64,000 bases of DNA from Pseudarthrobacter chlorophenolicus (lineage in GTDB: Bacteria > Actinomycetota > Actinomycetes > Actinomycetales > Micrococcaceae). The notes under the pieces were generated by a model, which ran no database searches, was not told where the DNA came from, and saw nothing but the letters and a program-made list of their open reading frames with translations. The stretch is taken from assembly GCF_000962805.1 (NCBI RefSeq), contig NZ_JZTW01000012.1, positions 62,001-126,000 on the forward strand. Direction: 5' to 3'. Numbering within the stretch: position 1 is the stretch's first letter; each line of letters starts with the position of its first letter. The translations under genes were made by a program, and so were the position numbers. This document shows positions 28,745 to 40,020 of this stretch, in pieces.

Positions 28745-30111
28745 CAATGACGGACGACAACGGCACCGCCGCAGCCCACCCCAAGGCAGGCGCACCGGCC
28801 GGGGGCAACGGCCCCGCGGCCTGGACGCCCACCGGAGTGCCGGCATCGCCCGCCACCATCGATCCGGAGATCTGGCCGGGAGTTGCGCAGCCGCCGTCGG
28901 GCGCCAAAGCTGCCGTGGCAGGCAAGGCGGCAGGCCTGCTGTTCAAAGGAGCCGCCAAACGGCTTCCCCTCCGCGTGGCCTACCCGGACGGAACTGTCCT
29001 GGGCACTGGCGGACCCGACGCGCCGGTGATGACCATGGTCCGGCCGGAAGCGTTCGAGGTCCGGATCGGTGACAACGGACTGATCGGACTGGGCGAATCC
29101 TTCATGGCCGGCGACTGGGAAGCCAGCGATTTGGCCGCCGTCCTGGAGGTCTTCGCAGCGTCCGTGGACAGCCTGATCCCCATGCCGCTGCAGAAGCTCC
29201 GCTCCCTGTACCTGCCTCGCACGCCCCGGCAGGAACGGAATGCCGAGCAGAACACGCGAAGCAACATCTCACGGCACTATGACCTGTCCAACGAGCTGTT
29301 CGCCAACTTCCTTGACACCACCATGAGCTACTCGTCGGCGCTGTTCCCCCCGGCTGCGGGACCGCTGGAGACAGTGGACTTCGGAGTGCTGGCGGAGGCG
29401 CAGCAGGTGAAGATCGACAGGCTGCTGGACAAGGCAGGCGTGGGCCAGGGAACCAGGCTCCTGGAAATCGGCACCGGGTGGGGCGAACTTGCCCTGCGGG
29501 CCGCAGCCCGCGGTGCCACCGTTTACAGCGTGACGCTCTCCAGCGAGCAGCAGGAGCTGGCCCAGGCCCGCATCGCCGAGGCCGGTTTCTCCGACCAGGT
29601 GACTGTGGCGCTGCAGGACTACCGTGCGGTGGAAGGCGAGTACGACGCCGTGGTGTCCGTGGAGATGATCGAGGCAGTGGGCTACGAGTACTGGCCCATC
29701 TACTTCCAGACCATCGACCGTGTCCTGGCTCCGGGCGGGAAGGTGGCCATCCAGGCGATCACCATGCCCCACGGCCGGATGCTGGCAACGCGAAACGCCT
29801 ACACCTGGGTGCACAAGTACATCTTCCCGGGCGGGTTCCTGCCGTCCGTGCGGGCCATCGAAGGGGTCACGCAGCAGCACACCACCCTCCGCGTGCGGGA
29901 GCGCATGGGGATGGGTGACCACTACGCTGCCACCCTCCGGCTGTGGGAGGAACGCTTCCTGGCCAGGTCCGCCGAGGTGGGCGGGCTTGGTTTCGACGCG
30001 GTGTTCCAGCGGATGTGGCTGTTCTACCTCTGCTACTCGCGTGCCGGGTTCCAGTCCGGCTACCTGGATGTCCAGCAGATCGTGCTGGACCGGCGGGAGG
30101 CGCAGCTCTAA
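28741..30111 (+). CDS. Cyclopropane-fatty-acyl-phospholipid synthase
   Basis: 456-aa SAM methyltransferase acting on unsaturated phospholipid acyl chains. SISRHYDLSN-type motif (NISRHYDLSNELFANFLD), SAM-binding LLEIGTGWGELALRAAARG, VTLSSEQQE and VSVEMIEAVGYEYWP are all present. ATG overlaps the DUF1365 stop by four bases. It differs in sequence from the family member at 12900-14252. The N-terminal 60 residues are Ala/Gly/Pro-rich and not conserved-looking. A strong terminator follows. Confidence 0.92.
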   Translation: MTMTDDNGTAAAHPKAGAPAGGNGPAAWTPTGVPASPATIDPEIWPGVAQPPSGAKAAVAGKAAGLLFKGAAKRLPLRVAYPDGTVLGTGGPDAPVMTMVRPEAFEVRIGDNGLIGLGESFMAGDWEASDLAAVLEVFAASVDSLIPMPLQKLRSLYLPRTPRQERNAEQNTRSNISRHYDLSNELFANFLDTTMSYSSALFPPAAGPLETVDFGVLAEAQQVKIDRLLDKAGVGQGTRLLEIGTGWGELALRAAARGATVYSVTLSSEQQELAQARIAEAGFSDQVTVALQDYRAVEGEYDAVVSVEMIEAVGYEYWPIYFQTIDRVLAPGGKVAIQAITMPHGRMLATRNAYTWVHKYIFPGGFLPSVRAIEGVTQQHTTLRVRERMGMGDHYAATLRLWEERFLARSAEVGGLGFDAVFQRMWLFYLCYSRAGFQSGYLDVQQIVLDRREAQL

Positions 30112-30184
30112 CGCTACCTTCCCCGGGTGAAAGCTGGGGGGGGCGCACGACGCCGGCCTGCCGCCGTCGTGCGTTTGCTCACCC

Positions 30185-30220
30185 AAGGGGGTTCCGAAGG
30201 TCACTTCGGGACCCCCTTTT
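30185..30220 (+). terminator. Rho-independent terminator after CFA-synthase operon
   Basis: AAGGGGGTTCCGAAG / CTTCGGGACCCCCTT form a long stem with one G-U pair and a GTCA loop, followed by TTTT. A second hairpin (CGCACGACG / CGTCGTGCG, about 30147-30175) precedes it. Confidence 0.9.
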
Positions 30221-30432
30221 GTCTGTCCGGAACGGTCGCGCCGGCGGCCGCGACACGCCGTCTTTTCCCCGACACGCTGGGCTTTAAATGTGGCTAAGTA
30301 CTCCACAGGGTGTGGATGGTGTCCACGAAATCGCCGGGATTCCGGACATTTTGAAGGGGCCCGCCTGTGGATTAACGGTGCATTAAATGACATACTTGTA
30401 ATACATCATCTAGGGGTTCCTAAGAGGCGTCT

Positions 30433-30448
30433 GCACTACATGTAGTAT
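30433..30448. promoter_or_regulatory. NrdR box upstream of nrdH
   Basis: GCACTACATGTAGTAT contains the perfect palindrome ACTACATGTAGT and matches the NrdR consensus ACACTATATATAGTGT at 12 of 16 positions. It overlaps a TAGTAT -10-like hexamer (30443-30448), a good position for repression by NrdR-dATP/ATP. A weaker AT-rich half-palindrome lies near 30390-30405. Confidence 0.7.
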
Positions 30449-30510
30449 CGACATACAGCTTGGACGGGGACACCGGACCAGCGAAGATTTCGACTAAGGG
30501 GACAGGGACA

Positions 30511-30756
30511 ATGACCGTAACGGTTTACACGAAGCCTGCTTGTGTTCAGTGCAACGCCACCTACCGCGCTCTTGATAAAAAGGGCATCACCTACCAGAGC
30601 GTTGACATCTCCCAGGACGCCGAGGCGCTCGACCGCCTGAAGGCGCTGGGCTACATGCAGGCTCCCGTTGTAGTCACCGACCAGGACCACTGGTCCGGCT
30701 TCCGCCCGGACAAGATCGAGGAACTGGCGCTCTCCGCAGTTTCTTCCGTGGCCTAG
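30511..30756 (+). CDS. nrdH: Glutaredoxin-like protein NrdH
   Basis: Thioredoxin-reductase-dependent redoxin that reduces the class Ib ribonucleotide reductase. The 81-aa product has the redox motif CVQC (residues about 11-14) and the conserved [23 protein letters not shown] of NrdH. ATG at 30511 follows an AGGGACA site; upstream frame extension overlaps the regulatory region. First gene of nrdH-nrdI-nrdE-(endonuclease)-nrdF. Confidence 0.96.
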   Translation: MTVTVYTKPACVQCNATYRALDKKGITYQSVDISQDAEALDRLKALGYMQAPVVVTDQDHWSGFRPDKIEELALSAVSSVA

Positions 30757-30790
30757 GGAATCCGCTTTTCCTTCAAACCAGCCAGCTGAG

Positions 30791-31330
30791 GTGACTTCCA
30801 TCGCAGCACCAGCAGCCCAGCAGGGACGCAGGGCCCTGCACAACCACGCGGCTCAGCGCGTGGAGGTGTCCCCTCCGGTCCGGGCCTCGGATGAAACCGA
30901 CGCAGTCCGGACCGACAGCCAGCTCATCTACTTTTCCTCGACTTCCGAGAACACCGGCCGCTTTGTTGTGAAGCTCGGCCGGGAAGTGGCCCGGATCCCG
31001 CTTTATGCGAAGGACGCACCCCTTCTCGCCACCCGGCCGTTTGTGCTGGTGGTGCCCACCTACGGTGGCACCGGGGGAGAGGGGTCCGTCCCCAAGCAGG
31101 TCATCCGGTTCCTGAACAACCCGCAGAACAGGCAGCTGCTCCGCGGGGTGATCGGCGCCGGAAACACAAACTTCGGGGACAACTACTGCCTGGCGGCAGA
31201 CATCATTGCCGCCAAATGCCAGGTACCCCACCTTTATCGATTCGAACTTATGGGAACGCCGGAAGACGTCACCCGGGTCAACCAAGGATTGGACACGTTT
31301 TGGACACGACTGTCGCAGACACAGAAGTAA
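30791..31330 (+). CDS. nrdI: Class Ib ribonucleotide reductase flavodoxin NrdI
   Basis: Supplies the oxidant (superoxide-type) for assembly of the Mn(III)2-tyrosyl radical cofactor of NrdF. The FMN-binding start [15 protein letters not shown], the [16 protein letters not shown] loop and [11 protein letters not shown] are typical. 179 aa from GTG 30791 gives an unusual 40-residue N-terminal extension before the flavodoxin core; a later GTG could be the true start. Ends two bases before nrdE. Confidence 0.95.
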   Translation: MTSIAAPAAQQGRRALHNHAAQRVEVSPPVRASDETDAVRTDSQLIYFSSTSENTGRFVVKLGREVARIPLYAKDAPLLATRPFVLVVPTYGGTGGEGSVPKQVIRFLNNPQNRQLLRGVIGAGNTNFGDNYCLAADIIAAKCQVPHLYRFELMGTPEDVTRVNQGLDTFWTRLSQTQK

Positions 31331-31332
31331 CC

Positions 31333-33471
31333 ATGGCCCAGAAGCCTGAGATGCCTGCCGCCTACAAGGGTTTGGGCTATCACGAGCTGAACGCGATGCT
31401 GAACCTGTACGGCCCGAACGGAGAGATCCAGTTCGGCGCCGACCGCGAGGCTGCGCACCAGTACTTCCTGCAGCACGTTAACAACAACACCGTGTTCTTC
31501 CACGACCTGGAAGAGAAGCTCGAGTACCTGGTCAAGAACGACTACTACGAGCGCGAGACGCTCGACCAGTACACGATGAACTTCATCCGCGATCTCTTCA
31601 ACCGCGCGTACAAGAAGAAGTTCCGCTTCGAGACCTTCCTGGGCGCGTTCAAGTTCTACACGTCCTACACGCTGAAGACGTTCGACGGCAAGCGTTTCCT
31701 GGAGCGCTATGAAGACCGCGTGTGCATGGTGGCCCTGCACCTGGCCCGCGGCAACGAGCAGCTTGCCCTCCAGATGGTGGACGAGATCATCGACGGCCGC
31801 TTCCAGCCGGCCACGCCCACGTTCCTGAACGCCGGCAAGAAGCAGCGCGGAGAGCTGGTCTCCTGCTTCCTGCTGCGCATCGAAGACAACATGGAATCGA
31901 TCGGCCGGTCCATCAACTCCGCCCTGCAGCTGTCCAAGCGTGGCGGCGGTGTGGCGTTTGCGCTGACCAACATCCGTGAGGTGGGCGCGCCCATCAAGCA
32001 GATCGAGAACCAGTCCTCCGGCGTCATCCCCGTGATGAAGCTCCTCGAGGACAGCTTCTCCTACGCCAACCAGCTCGGTGCCCGCCAGGGTGCCGGTGCC
32101 GTGTACCTGCACGCGCACCACCCGGACATCTACCGGTTCCTGGACACCAAGCGCGAGAATGCGGATGAGAAGATCCGCATCAAGACCCTCTCGCTGGGCG
32201 TCGTCATCCCGGACATCACGTTCGAGCTGGCCAAGAAGGACGAGGACATGTACCTGTTCTCGCCCTACGACGTCGAAAAGGTCTACGGCATGCCGTTCTC
32301 CGACGTCTCGGTCACCGAGAAGTACTACGAGATGGTGGACGACTCCCGGATCAAGAAGACCAAGATCAAGGCCCGCGAGTTCTTCCAGACCCTTGCCGAG
32401 ATCCAGTTCGAGTCCGGCTACCCGTACATCATGTTCGAGGACACCGTGAACCGGGCCAACCCGATTGACGGCAAGATCATCATGTCCAACCTGTGCTCGG
32501 AGATCCTCCAGGTTTCCCAGCCCACCACGTACCACGATGACCTGTCCTACGATGACACCGGCAAGGACATCTCCTGCAACCTGGGCTCGCTGAACATCGC
32601 GAAGACCATGGATTCGCCGGACTTTGGCCTGACCATCGAGACGGCCATCCGTTCACTGTCCGCAGTGTCCGACATGTCCAACATCACCTCGGTGCCGTCC
32701 ATCGCCAAGGGCAACGACCAGAGCCACGCCATCGGCCTCGGCCAGATGAACCTGCACGGCTACCTGGCCCGCGAACGGGTCCACTACGGTTCGGAAGAGG
32801 GCCTGGACTTCACCAACATCTACTTCTACTCGGTGGTGTTCCACGCTGTCCGCGCCTCCAACCTGCTGGCCATCGAGACCGGCCAGACGTTCGGCGGCTT
32901 CGAGAAGTCCAAGTACGCCTCGGGTGAGTTCTTCGACAAGTACACGGAGCAGGAATGGGTGCCGCAGACCGAAAAGGTCCGCGAGCTCTTCAAGGACGTG
33001 CACATCCCCACGCAGGCTGACTGGCTGGCGCTGAAGGCTTCCGTCATGGAGCACGGCATCTACAACCAGAACCTGCAGGCTGTTCCGCCCACCGGCTCGA
33101 TCTCTTACATCAACAACTCCACCTCCTCCATCCACCCGGTGGCGTCCAAGATTGAGATCCGCAAGGAAGGCAAGCTGGGCCGCGTGTACTACCCGGCGCC
33201 CTACCTCACCAACGACAACCTGGAGTACTACCAGGACGCGTACGAGATCGGCTACGAGAAGGTCATCGACACCTACGCAGCTGCCACCCAGCACGTGGAC
33301 CAGGGCCTGTCGCTGACGCTGTTCTTCAAGGACACCGCCACCACCCGCGACATCAACAAGGCCCAGATCTACGCCTGGAAGAAGGGCATCAAGACCATCT
33401 ACTACATCCGTCTCCGCCAGCTCGCGCTGGAGGGAACGGAAGTGGAAAACTGCGTTTCCTGCATGTTGTAA
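31333..33471 (+). CDS. nrdE: Class Ib ribonucleoside-diphosphate reductase, large (alpha) subunit
   Basis: Reduces ribonucleoside diphosphates to deoxyribonucleotides. 712 aa, the normal length, with no intein or intron. Active-site elements are visible: LVSCFLL (Cys), the SNLCSEI motif (N-x-C-x-E of the thiyl radical site), the paired Tyr of the radical path near the C-terminus (YYIRLRQ) and the redox tail ENCVSCML. It lacks the long N-terminal ATP cone, as expected for class Ib. ATG at 31333. The following 32 bases are AT-rich and lead into the homing-endonuclease gene. Confidence 0.97.
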   Translation: MAQKPEMPAAYKGLGYHELNAMLNLYGPNGEIQFGADREAAHQYFLQHVNNNTVFFHDLEEKLEYLVKNDYYERETLDQYTMNFIRDLFNRAYKKKFRFETFLGAFKFYTSYTLKTFDGKRFLERYEDRVCMVALHLARGNEQLALQMVDEIIDGRFQPATPTFLNAGKKQRGELVSCFLLRIEDNMESIGRSINSALQLSKRGGGVAFALTNIREVGAPIKQIENQSSGVIPVMKLLEDSFSYANQLGARQGAGAVYLHAHHPDIYRFLDTKRENADEKIRIKTLSLGVVIPDITFELAKKDEDMYLFSPYDVEKVYGMPFSDVSVTEKYYEMVDDSRIKKTKIKAREFFQTLAEIQFESGYPYIMFEDTVNRANPIDGKIIMSNLCSEILQVSQPTTYHDDLSYDDTGKDISCNLGSLNIAKTMDSPDFGLTIETAIRSLSAVSDMSNITSVPSIAKGNDQSHAIGLGQMNLHGYLARERVHYGSEEGLDFTNIYFYSVVFHAVRASNLLAIETGQTFGGFEKSKYASGEFFDKYTEQEWVPQTEKVRELFKDVHIPTQADWLALKASVMEHGIYNQNLQAVPPTGSISYINNSTSSIHPVASKIEIRKEGKLGRVYYPAPYLTNDNLEYYQDAYEIGYEKVIDTYAAATQHVDQGLSLTLFFKDTATTRDINKAQIYAWKKGIKTIYYIRLRQLALEGTEVENCVSCML

Positions 33472-33503
33472 CCATAATAAGTTGATTTTCTTCTAGGGGA
33501 GAA

Positions 33504-35266
<1,763 letters not shown>

Positions 35267-35299
35267 TCTCTTCGTCTTCAACAGCACAGACATAAGCTG

Positions 35300-35337
35300 A
35301 TGGCCCCCGGGATACTCCGGGGGCCATCTGCTTCTAT
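35300..35337 (+). terminator. Terminator of the nrd operon
   Basis: ATGGCCCCCGG / CCGGGGGCCAT, 11-bp perfect stem, GATACT loop, then CTGCTTCTATT. The remaining 200 bases to the next gene show no further gene. Confidence 0.85.
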
Positions 35338-35536
35338 TCGACGACGGGCGAAGGTCTGAGATGATGCCCTGATTCCGGTGCCCTCTTTGGAGTTGACTCA
35401 GTGAGTGGTTGGAGCCAGATAGGCTTCAGTCCATGAGCCGTGCAATTTTTCATGCGCTCCACGTCGCGATGGCACGGTCGATGGAGGATGTGCGGAATCG
35501 GGCTGACGTGCCGACAGTTGCCAGTCCAGGCGGCCC

Positions 35537-36115
35537 GTGAAACGCCGCGAGATCTGGGGTGTTGCCTTGCTGTTGGCTGCCGCCGTTGTGACCGGAGGTG
35601 GCCTGGGGCTGCACGTTGCGGACCGCGCCGCTGCTGACCAAGGCTTGCTCCTGTACATCGGAGTGCGGGCGTCCAACGTTGTCTACGGGCTAATGATCGT
35701 GGCTTCCTTTCTGGCCGCCGCGGGGCTGCTACTCGTGGTCCCTTCACTGATCGGCCGCATCCCTAAGAAGATCCTGCGGCGCACGGTTGGCTGGATGACG
35801 GGACTGGCCGCCGCCGCGGCACTGCCCTTCCTCGGCATCGTCCTCATCTTCGCGATCCTCGGCGCAGTAGGTATCGGCGATGATGTGAAAGTCGCGGCTG
35901 CTGACGGCCAGTCCGTTCTCCTGGTCCAGGACGGTTTCGACGGGGACACCGTCGACATCTACACCCTGCACGACGATCTCCATTACCAGTGGGCACGCCG
36001 CGCTGACGAGCTGGGTGGCTGGCCCCGGGTGAAGGACCAGGACTGCCAGCTGCACAGTGATGCCACCGGCCTGCAGCTCACGTGCGGGGCCCAGAAAGTG
36101 GCCATTGGCCAGTAG
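35537..36115 (+). CDS. Membrane protein, unknown function
   Basis: 192 aa. Three or four membrane helices are predicted by eye: about 7-25, 41-70 and 88-115, after which a soluble C-terminal domain of about 70 residues follows (VLLVQDGFDGDTVDIYTLHDDLHYQW...). The C-terminal part has two Cys (CQL, LTCG) and could be extracytoplasmic. GTG start. No family recognised. It stands alone between the nrd terminator and the PspA gene; codon usage is ordinary. Confidence 0.7.
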   Translation: MKRREIWGVALLLAAAVVTGGGLGLHVADRAAADQGLLLYIGVRASNVVYGLMIVASFLAAAGLLLVVPSLIGRIPKKILRRTVGWMTGLAAAAALPFLGIVLIFAILGAVGIGDDVKVAAADGQSVLLVQDGFDGDTVDIYTLHDDLHYQWARRADELGGWPRVKDQDCQLHSDATGLQLTCGAQKVAIGQ

Positions 36116-36237
36116 GCGCTACATGAACATCGCGGATGGTGAGACCTACCTCCATCCGTTACTGCTGTGGAGGGCATTGGCCGCGGCCGCCGCCGGACAC
36201 GTAGGATGCGAATGCCGTCCCCAAGAGAAAGACCCCT

Positions 36238-36984
36238 GTGAAGCAGAGTATTTTCGCCCGCGTTGCCCAGCTCGCCAAAGCCAACCTGAATGCCGTCCTG
36301 GACTCCGCGGAGGACCCGCAGAAGATGCTGGACCAGATGGTCCGCGACTACTCGAACAACATCCGTGAAGCCGAGGCCGCCATCGCACAGACCATCGGTA
36401 ACCTCCGGATGGCCGAGAACGACCACAAACGGGCAATTGAGGACGCGAACTCCTGGGGCAATAAGGCCATCGCAGCCTCCCGCAAGGCAGACGAGTTCCG
36501 GGCCGCCGGCAACAGCGACGCGGACAAGTTCGACGCCCTCGCCCGGCTTGCGCTTCAGCGACAGATGTCCGCCGAGACCACCGCCAAGGCCCAGGCGCCG
36601 GGCCTGGCGGCTCAAAACGAGGTGGTCGACAAGCTGAAGAACGGCCTGGACCAGATGCGCGGCAAGCTCGGCGAACTGACCGCCAAGCGCAACGAGCTGG
36701 TCAACCGGGCCAGGGTCGCCGCCACCCAGTCCCAGGTCAGCGACGCCCTCAAAGCCCTCGACACCGGAGACCCGACGTCGGCCATTGGCCGGTACGAGGA
36801 AAGCATCCGTCGCCAGGAAGCAACTGTCCGCGGCCAGCAGGAACTCGCTGCCTCTTCCCTGGACGCCCAGTTCGCCTCCCTTGAAGACCTCGGGGAGCAG
36901 ACCGAAGTGGAAGCCCGCCTCGCTGCCCTCAAATCGATGGACCGGAAAGCCATCGACGGCCAGGGGACAGCACCGGGTAACTGA
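36238..36984 (+). CDS. pspA: PspA/IM30 (ESCRT-III-like) family protein
   Basis: Peripheral membrane protein forming helical scaffolds that protect or remodel the cytoplasmic membrane. 248 aa, almost all alpha-helical coiled coil, beginning MKQSIFARVAQLAKANLNAVLDSAEDPQKMLDQMVRDY, the PspA N-terminal amphipathic and coiled-coil signature. GTG start. It is a single gene, without an obvious sigma-54 or PspC partner nearby, as is common in actinobacteria. Confidence 0.92.
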   Translation: MKQSIFARVAQLAKANLNAVLDSAEDPQKMLDQMVRDYSNNIREAEAAIAQTIGNLRMAENDHKRAIEDANSWGNKAIAASRKADEFRAAGNSDADKFDALARLALQRQMSAETTAKAQAPGLAAQNEVVDKLKNGLDQMRGKLGELTAKRNELVNRARVAATQSQVSDALKALDTGDPTSAIGRYEESIRRQEATVRGQQELAASSLDAQFASLEDLGEQTEVEARLAALKSMDRKAIDGQGTAPGN

Positions 36985-37044
36985 AGGTTCTCGGGCACTC
37001 TATCCTGCACCGCAGTCGCCAACGGCATCCTCTAGGGACTGGCG

Positions 37045-37443
37045 GTGGCCGCACTTACGTTGTTCGCGCAGAGGCGGTTCCGGAAGACCGACGCCCGACT
37101 CGACGACCGGGGACAGGCGCTCATGTTCCTGCGGTATCCCGACGCGAGGCCCGGTTCGCTCAGCACCATCTGGCAGATGGGCATCGCCGATCCGGCGCCG
37201 GGCCGGATCGATTTCCAGCCAGCCATATACGAAGACCTTGTACATATTGGCCGCATGAAGGCTCTGACCGGACTTACCGCCTTTTCAGCGCCGCGGTATG
37301 CGGATCGCGACGACAACCGGCATAATGTGCCGCCCGGTTTCCAGGTCGTCAGTGCCGAATCAGATGGCGGGTCTATCGAGATCGCAGCAAGGCCGCAAAC
37401 GCTTCGGAGAATCCGGGAAACCGTGGAGTCCGCAGCCTCCTAA
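37045..37443 (+). CDS. Hypothetical protein, unknown function
   Basis: 132-aa basic soluble protein. An in-frame TAG lies 12 bases upstream of the GTG start at 37045, so the N-terminus is fixed or shorter. Content (ALMFLRYPDARPGSLSTIWQMGIADPAPGRIDF, late GGSIEIAARPQTLRRIRE) looks like a small beta-domain. Resemblance to DUF2550-type domains was considered but is not firm. Convergent with the following minus-strand gene, 26 bases apart. Confidence 0.6.
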   Translation: MAALTLFAQRRFRKTDARLDDRGQALMFLRYPDARPGSLSTIWQMGIADPAPGRIDFQPAIYEDLVHIGRMKALTGLTAFSAPRYADRDDNRHNVPPGFQVVSAESDGGSIEIAARPQTLRRIRETVESAAS

Positions 37444-37469
37444 GCCTTTCATGGTTGCATTGGCGAGTG

Positions 37470-37799
37470 TCAGTTTCTCTTGCGTTGAATCAGGATGCGG
37501 ACTATCCGGTACAGGCAGTACAGGATCAGAAGAAGAGACAGGACTGCTATGACAGTCGCTGCCGGGACGCCAATCACTGGGCCACTTTCACAGAAGCTTT
37601 CTCCGTAGCCTGGCGCGTAGTCAACACAGCGTCCCACCCAGAGGAGGGACCATGGCAGGAGAAATATCAGGACGACGAGAATGGCAACAAGCCAGGCCCA
37701 CACCTCGGTTAAAGGCCAGGACGGTGACCTCCTTCGCTTCACGCTACTGTCCTTGCCCGGGCAGTTCGGTAACCGCCTTCTGGGATCTCCGGCGGCCAT
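37470..37799 (-). CDS. Small two-helix membrane protein, unknown function
   Basis: 109 aa. After a basic N-terminus come two membrane helices (about 31-54, VWAWLVAILVVLIFLLPWSLLWV; and about 74-98, VIGVPAATVIAVLSLLLILYCLY), with Cys residues in the connecting loop (GRCVDYAPGYGESFCESG), which may form a disulphide, and a basic tail. It follows the 37845-38489 gene on the same strand after 45 bases. Family not recognised. Confidence 0.65.
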   Translation of the reverse strand: MAAGDPRRRLPNCPGKDSSVKRRRSPSWPLTEVWAWLVAILVVLIFLLPWSLLWVGRCVDYAPGYGESFCESGPVIGVPAATVIAVLSLLLILYCLYRIVRILIQRKRN

Positions 37800-37844
37800 G
37801 TCCCCATGCGAAGACCGCGAACAGGACCGGGTTGTCGAGTGGGT

Positions 37845-38489
37845 TCATTGCTGCTGGTCCTCCTCGGGCCAGTACGGCTGAACGCGTGCGGCGGCGTCCC
37901 GGAGGTGCCCGCCGTCGAGGGTGATGGAGGTCTCGGGCATACCCATGTCGGTCCACTGGGTGACCAGTCGCAGGTCCCCGGCTGGCGGCAGCGGCCACAG
38001 CCAGAGCGTTCCGCTGGAGGACATCTCGTCGTCTCCACCGTTACCGCCCTGTCCCTGGAAGAGGAGCACCGGAGGGTCCGGACTAGGTGCGTTCGGCGCT
38101 GGATGAGGCCTGTTGAGCATCGCCCCGGAAGAGGCTTTGGATCCGTCAGCAAGCTGGACCCCGCAGAGCAGTGTTGCCAGGGGCTGACGGGGCCTGGCCC
38201 ATCTGGCGTGCGGTTGGGAGAAGAACGATGCGTTCAGTTCGTCCCACTGCTCGTCGCTCTCGTTCCGCCGGCGCAACTTCCACGACAGATCGAAAAGGCA
38301 GCCGGTGGAGTACACCTTGACCGACTCGACCGCCATAATGAAGGCCGGGGACCGGTGCAGGAACCGGCCAAGATGGACCACATCTGGCAGCTCATGTCGT
38401 GGGGCGCCAGCCCATTCGGGTGGAACGTATCGGACGGTGCGGCCACGGCGGGGCGGTTCGGGTACGGGCAAATCCTGGAAGAAGGTCAT
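37845..38489 (-). CDS. Hypothetical protein, unknown function
   Basis: 214 aa from ATG 38489 (MTFFQDLPVPEPPRRGRTVRYVPPEW), preceded on the minus strand by AAAGGA; the frame also opens at 38555 without a good site. A Trp/Pro-rich soluble protein with beta-type patterns (VKVYSTGCLFDLSWKLRRRN, LLCGVQLADG) and a Pro/Gly-rich middle. No domain recognised. Probably in one unit with the small membrane protein downstream. Confidence 0.65.
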   Translation of the reverse strand: MTFFQDLPVPEPPRRGRTVRYVPPEWAGAPRHELPDVVHLGRFLHRSPAFIMAVESVKVYSTGCLFDLSWKLRRRNESDEQWDELNASFFSQPHARWARPRQPLATLLCGVQLADGSKASSGAMLNRPHPAPNAPSPDPPVLLFQGQGGNGGDDEMSSSGTLWLWPLPPAGDLRLVTQWTDMGMPETSITLDGGHLRDAAARVQPYWPEEDQQQ

Positions 38490-38681
38490 CCGAGTCCTTT
38501 GCTGCGCTGGCTGTGACTGACCAGCGGAAGCGGCGAACCGCCGTGGATCCCCCAATCCGTCCTAACCCACCCAGTCTAGCCACGCGCCCGTCGGTGGCCA
38601 CGTCGGACTACCCAGGTCCTTGCTCACCTCAAGAAGACCTGGTGGAAGCAGCCGCACGCGCCGGCGAAGTGATGTATCGCC

Positions 38682-39446
38682 CTAGAACAGCGGCCACGGG
38701 ACCGCGGGCATGCCGCCCCTCGGAGCCGGAAACCGGCCCGCGGAGCGCAACCGGGTACAGCGCATGGCAAGGGATGCGATTTCATCGTCGCTGAGCAGGT
38801 CCGCGAGGTCCCGGCCCAGGTCCCCGTCCAGGCCCTTGGCGACCCGCTCAATTCCCTGCAGCTCCTCGTTGCTCAGGTCATCGCCCAGCCAGCCCCACAG
38901 CACCGTGCGCAACTTGTGGTCCGTGTGGAAGGTCAGCCCGTGGTCCACGCCGTGCCGGTGCCCGCCGGCGATGGCGAGGATGTGGCCGCCCTTGCGGTCG
39001 GCATTATTCACCACGACGTCGAACACGGCCATGCGCCTCAGCGCCAAAGAGTCCTCGTGGAGGAGGGCGACTTCCCGTCCGGTCTCATCCTCGCCTTCGA
39101 GGACGTGGCGCCAACCGGTCCCGGGCGCGTCCTCCGGAGAGAAGATGTCCACCGCCTTCTGGTCGGGGTCCGGCTCCTGCCACAGCTGCACCATCCCCTC
39201 ACCCAGCGGACCGTCCCGCAGCCAGGTGCGCGGCACGATGTTCCAGCCGAATGCCTCCGAGACCAGGTAAGCGGCGACCTCCCGGTGGGCGAGGAAACCG
39301 TCGGGAAAGTCCCACAGCGGTTTCTCTCCGGCGATCGGCTTGTAGACAACGGTCGTGTCGCCGATGCTCCCCACGAAGGTGGCATTCGACGCCGTCGTGA
39401 TTCTCCCGGTGAGGGTCAGTGCGCCGGCGGACAGGTCGGCGGGCAT
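38682..39446 (-). CDS. SCO1664 family protein (phosphatidylinositol kinase-like)
   Basis: 254-aa member of an actinobacterial family distantly related to PI3/4-kinases. The nucleotide-binding-like VVYKPIAGEKPLWDFP and catalytic-loop-like AVFDVVVNNADRKGGHIL, then GVDHGLTFH, are visible. It is the third gene of a conserved trio with the phosphomutase-like and DUF3090 proteins; the ATG overlaps the DUF3090 stop (ATGA). A kinase role is inferred; substrate unknown. Confidence 0.9.
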   Translation of the reverse strand: MPADLSAGALTLTGRITTASNATFVGSIGDTTVVYKPIAGEKPLWDFPDGFLAHREVAAYLVSEAFGWNIVPRTWLRDGPLGEGMVQLWQEPDPDQKAVDIFSPEDAPGTGWRHVLEGEDETGREVALLHEDSLALRRMAVFDVVVNNADRKGGHILAIAGGHRHGVDHGLTFHTDHKLRTVLWGWLGDDLSNEELQGIERVAKGLDGDLGRDLADLLSDDEIASLAMRCTRLRSAGRFPAPRGGMPAVPWPLF

Positions 39447-39997
39447 CAGGCCTCGGGCAGGGTGCAGACGTGCCCTTCGGGGTCTACGGGGTAGCCGCAG
39501 AGCGGGCAGGCGGGGCGCCCGGCGCCCACGATCTCACGCGTGCGCTTGGCGAATGCGCGTGCGGTACCCACCGGCATCCGTACCAGCAGCATCTCGGGGA
39601 CTTCGGCGTCGTCCACGTCGGGTATCTCGCCGGCATCAGCATCGATCTCGATAATGGGGTAGGCCTCAATGACGATCTGCGCGGTTGCCGGGTCCCAGCC
39701 CAGGCTCATGGCGCCCGTCCGGAACTGCTCCTCGACCGTCTCGAGCTGGTCATTGTCAACCAGTTCCACGGGTGTACCTGCGGGAACGCTGAACGGATTG
39801 CCCTCGATGGTGCCGAGCTGATCGAGGATGTCGTCGATCTTTTCCGCCAGCTCGGCTGACTGCTGCTTCTCCAACGCGATACTGACTATCTGTTTACCCA
39901 TGCGGACCTGCAGATAGAACGTGCGTGCCCCCGGGACGCCGATGGTGCCGATGACCACCCGGTCAGGCCAGGCAAATTCGTGAAAAAGTGTGGGCAT
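39446..39997 (-). CDS. DUF3090 family protein
   Basis: 183-aa actinobacterial protein beginning MPTLFHEFAWPDRVVIGTIGVPGARTFYLQ. It has a C-terminal zinc-ribbon-like cluster CPLCGYPVDPEGHVC (about 164-178). Middle gene of the trio, between the histidine-phosphatase-like gene (23 bases upstream) and the kinase-like gene (four-base overlap). Function unknown; the CxxC...C/H cluster suggests metal binding. Confidence 0.92.
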   Translation of the reverse strand: MPTLFHEFAWPDRVVIGTIGVPGARTFYLQVRMGKQIVSIALEKQQSAELAEKIDDILDQLGTIEGNPFSVPAGTPVELVDNDQLETVEEQFRTGAMSLGWDPATAQIVIEAYPIIEIDADAGEIPDVDDAEVPEMLLVRMPVGTARAFAKRTREIVGAGRPACPLCGYPVDPEGHVCTLPEA

Positions 39998-40020
39998 ATC
40001 AGTATTTTAGGCACATGGGC

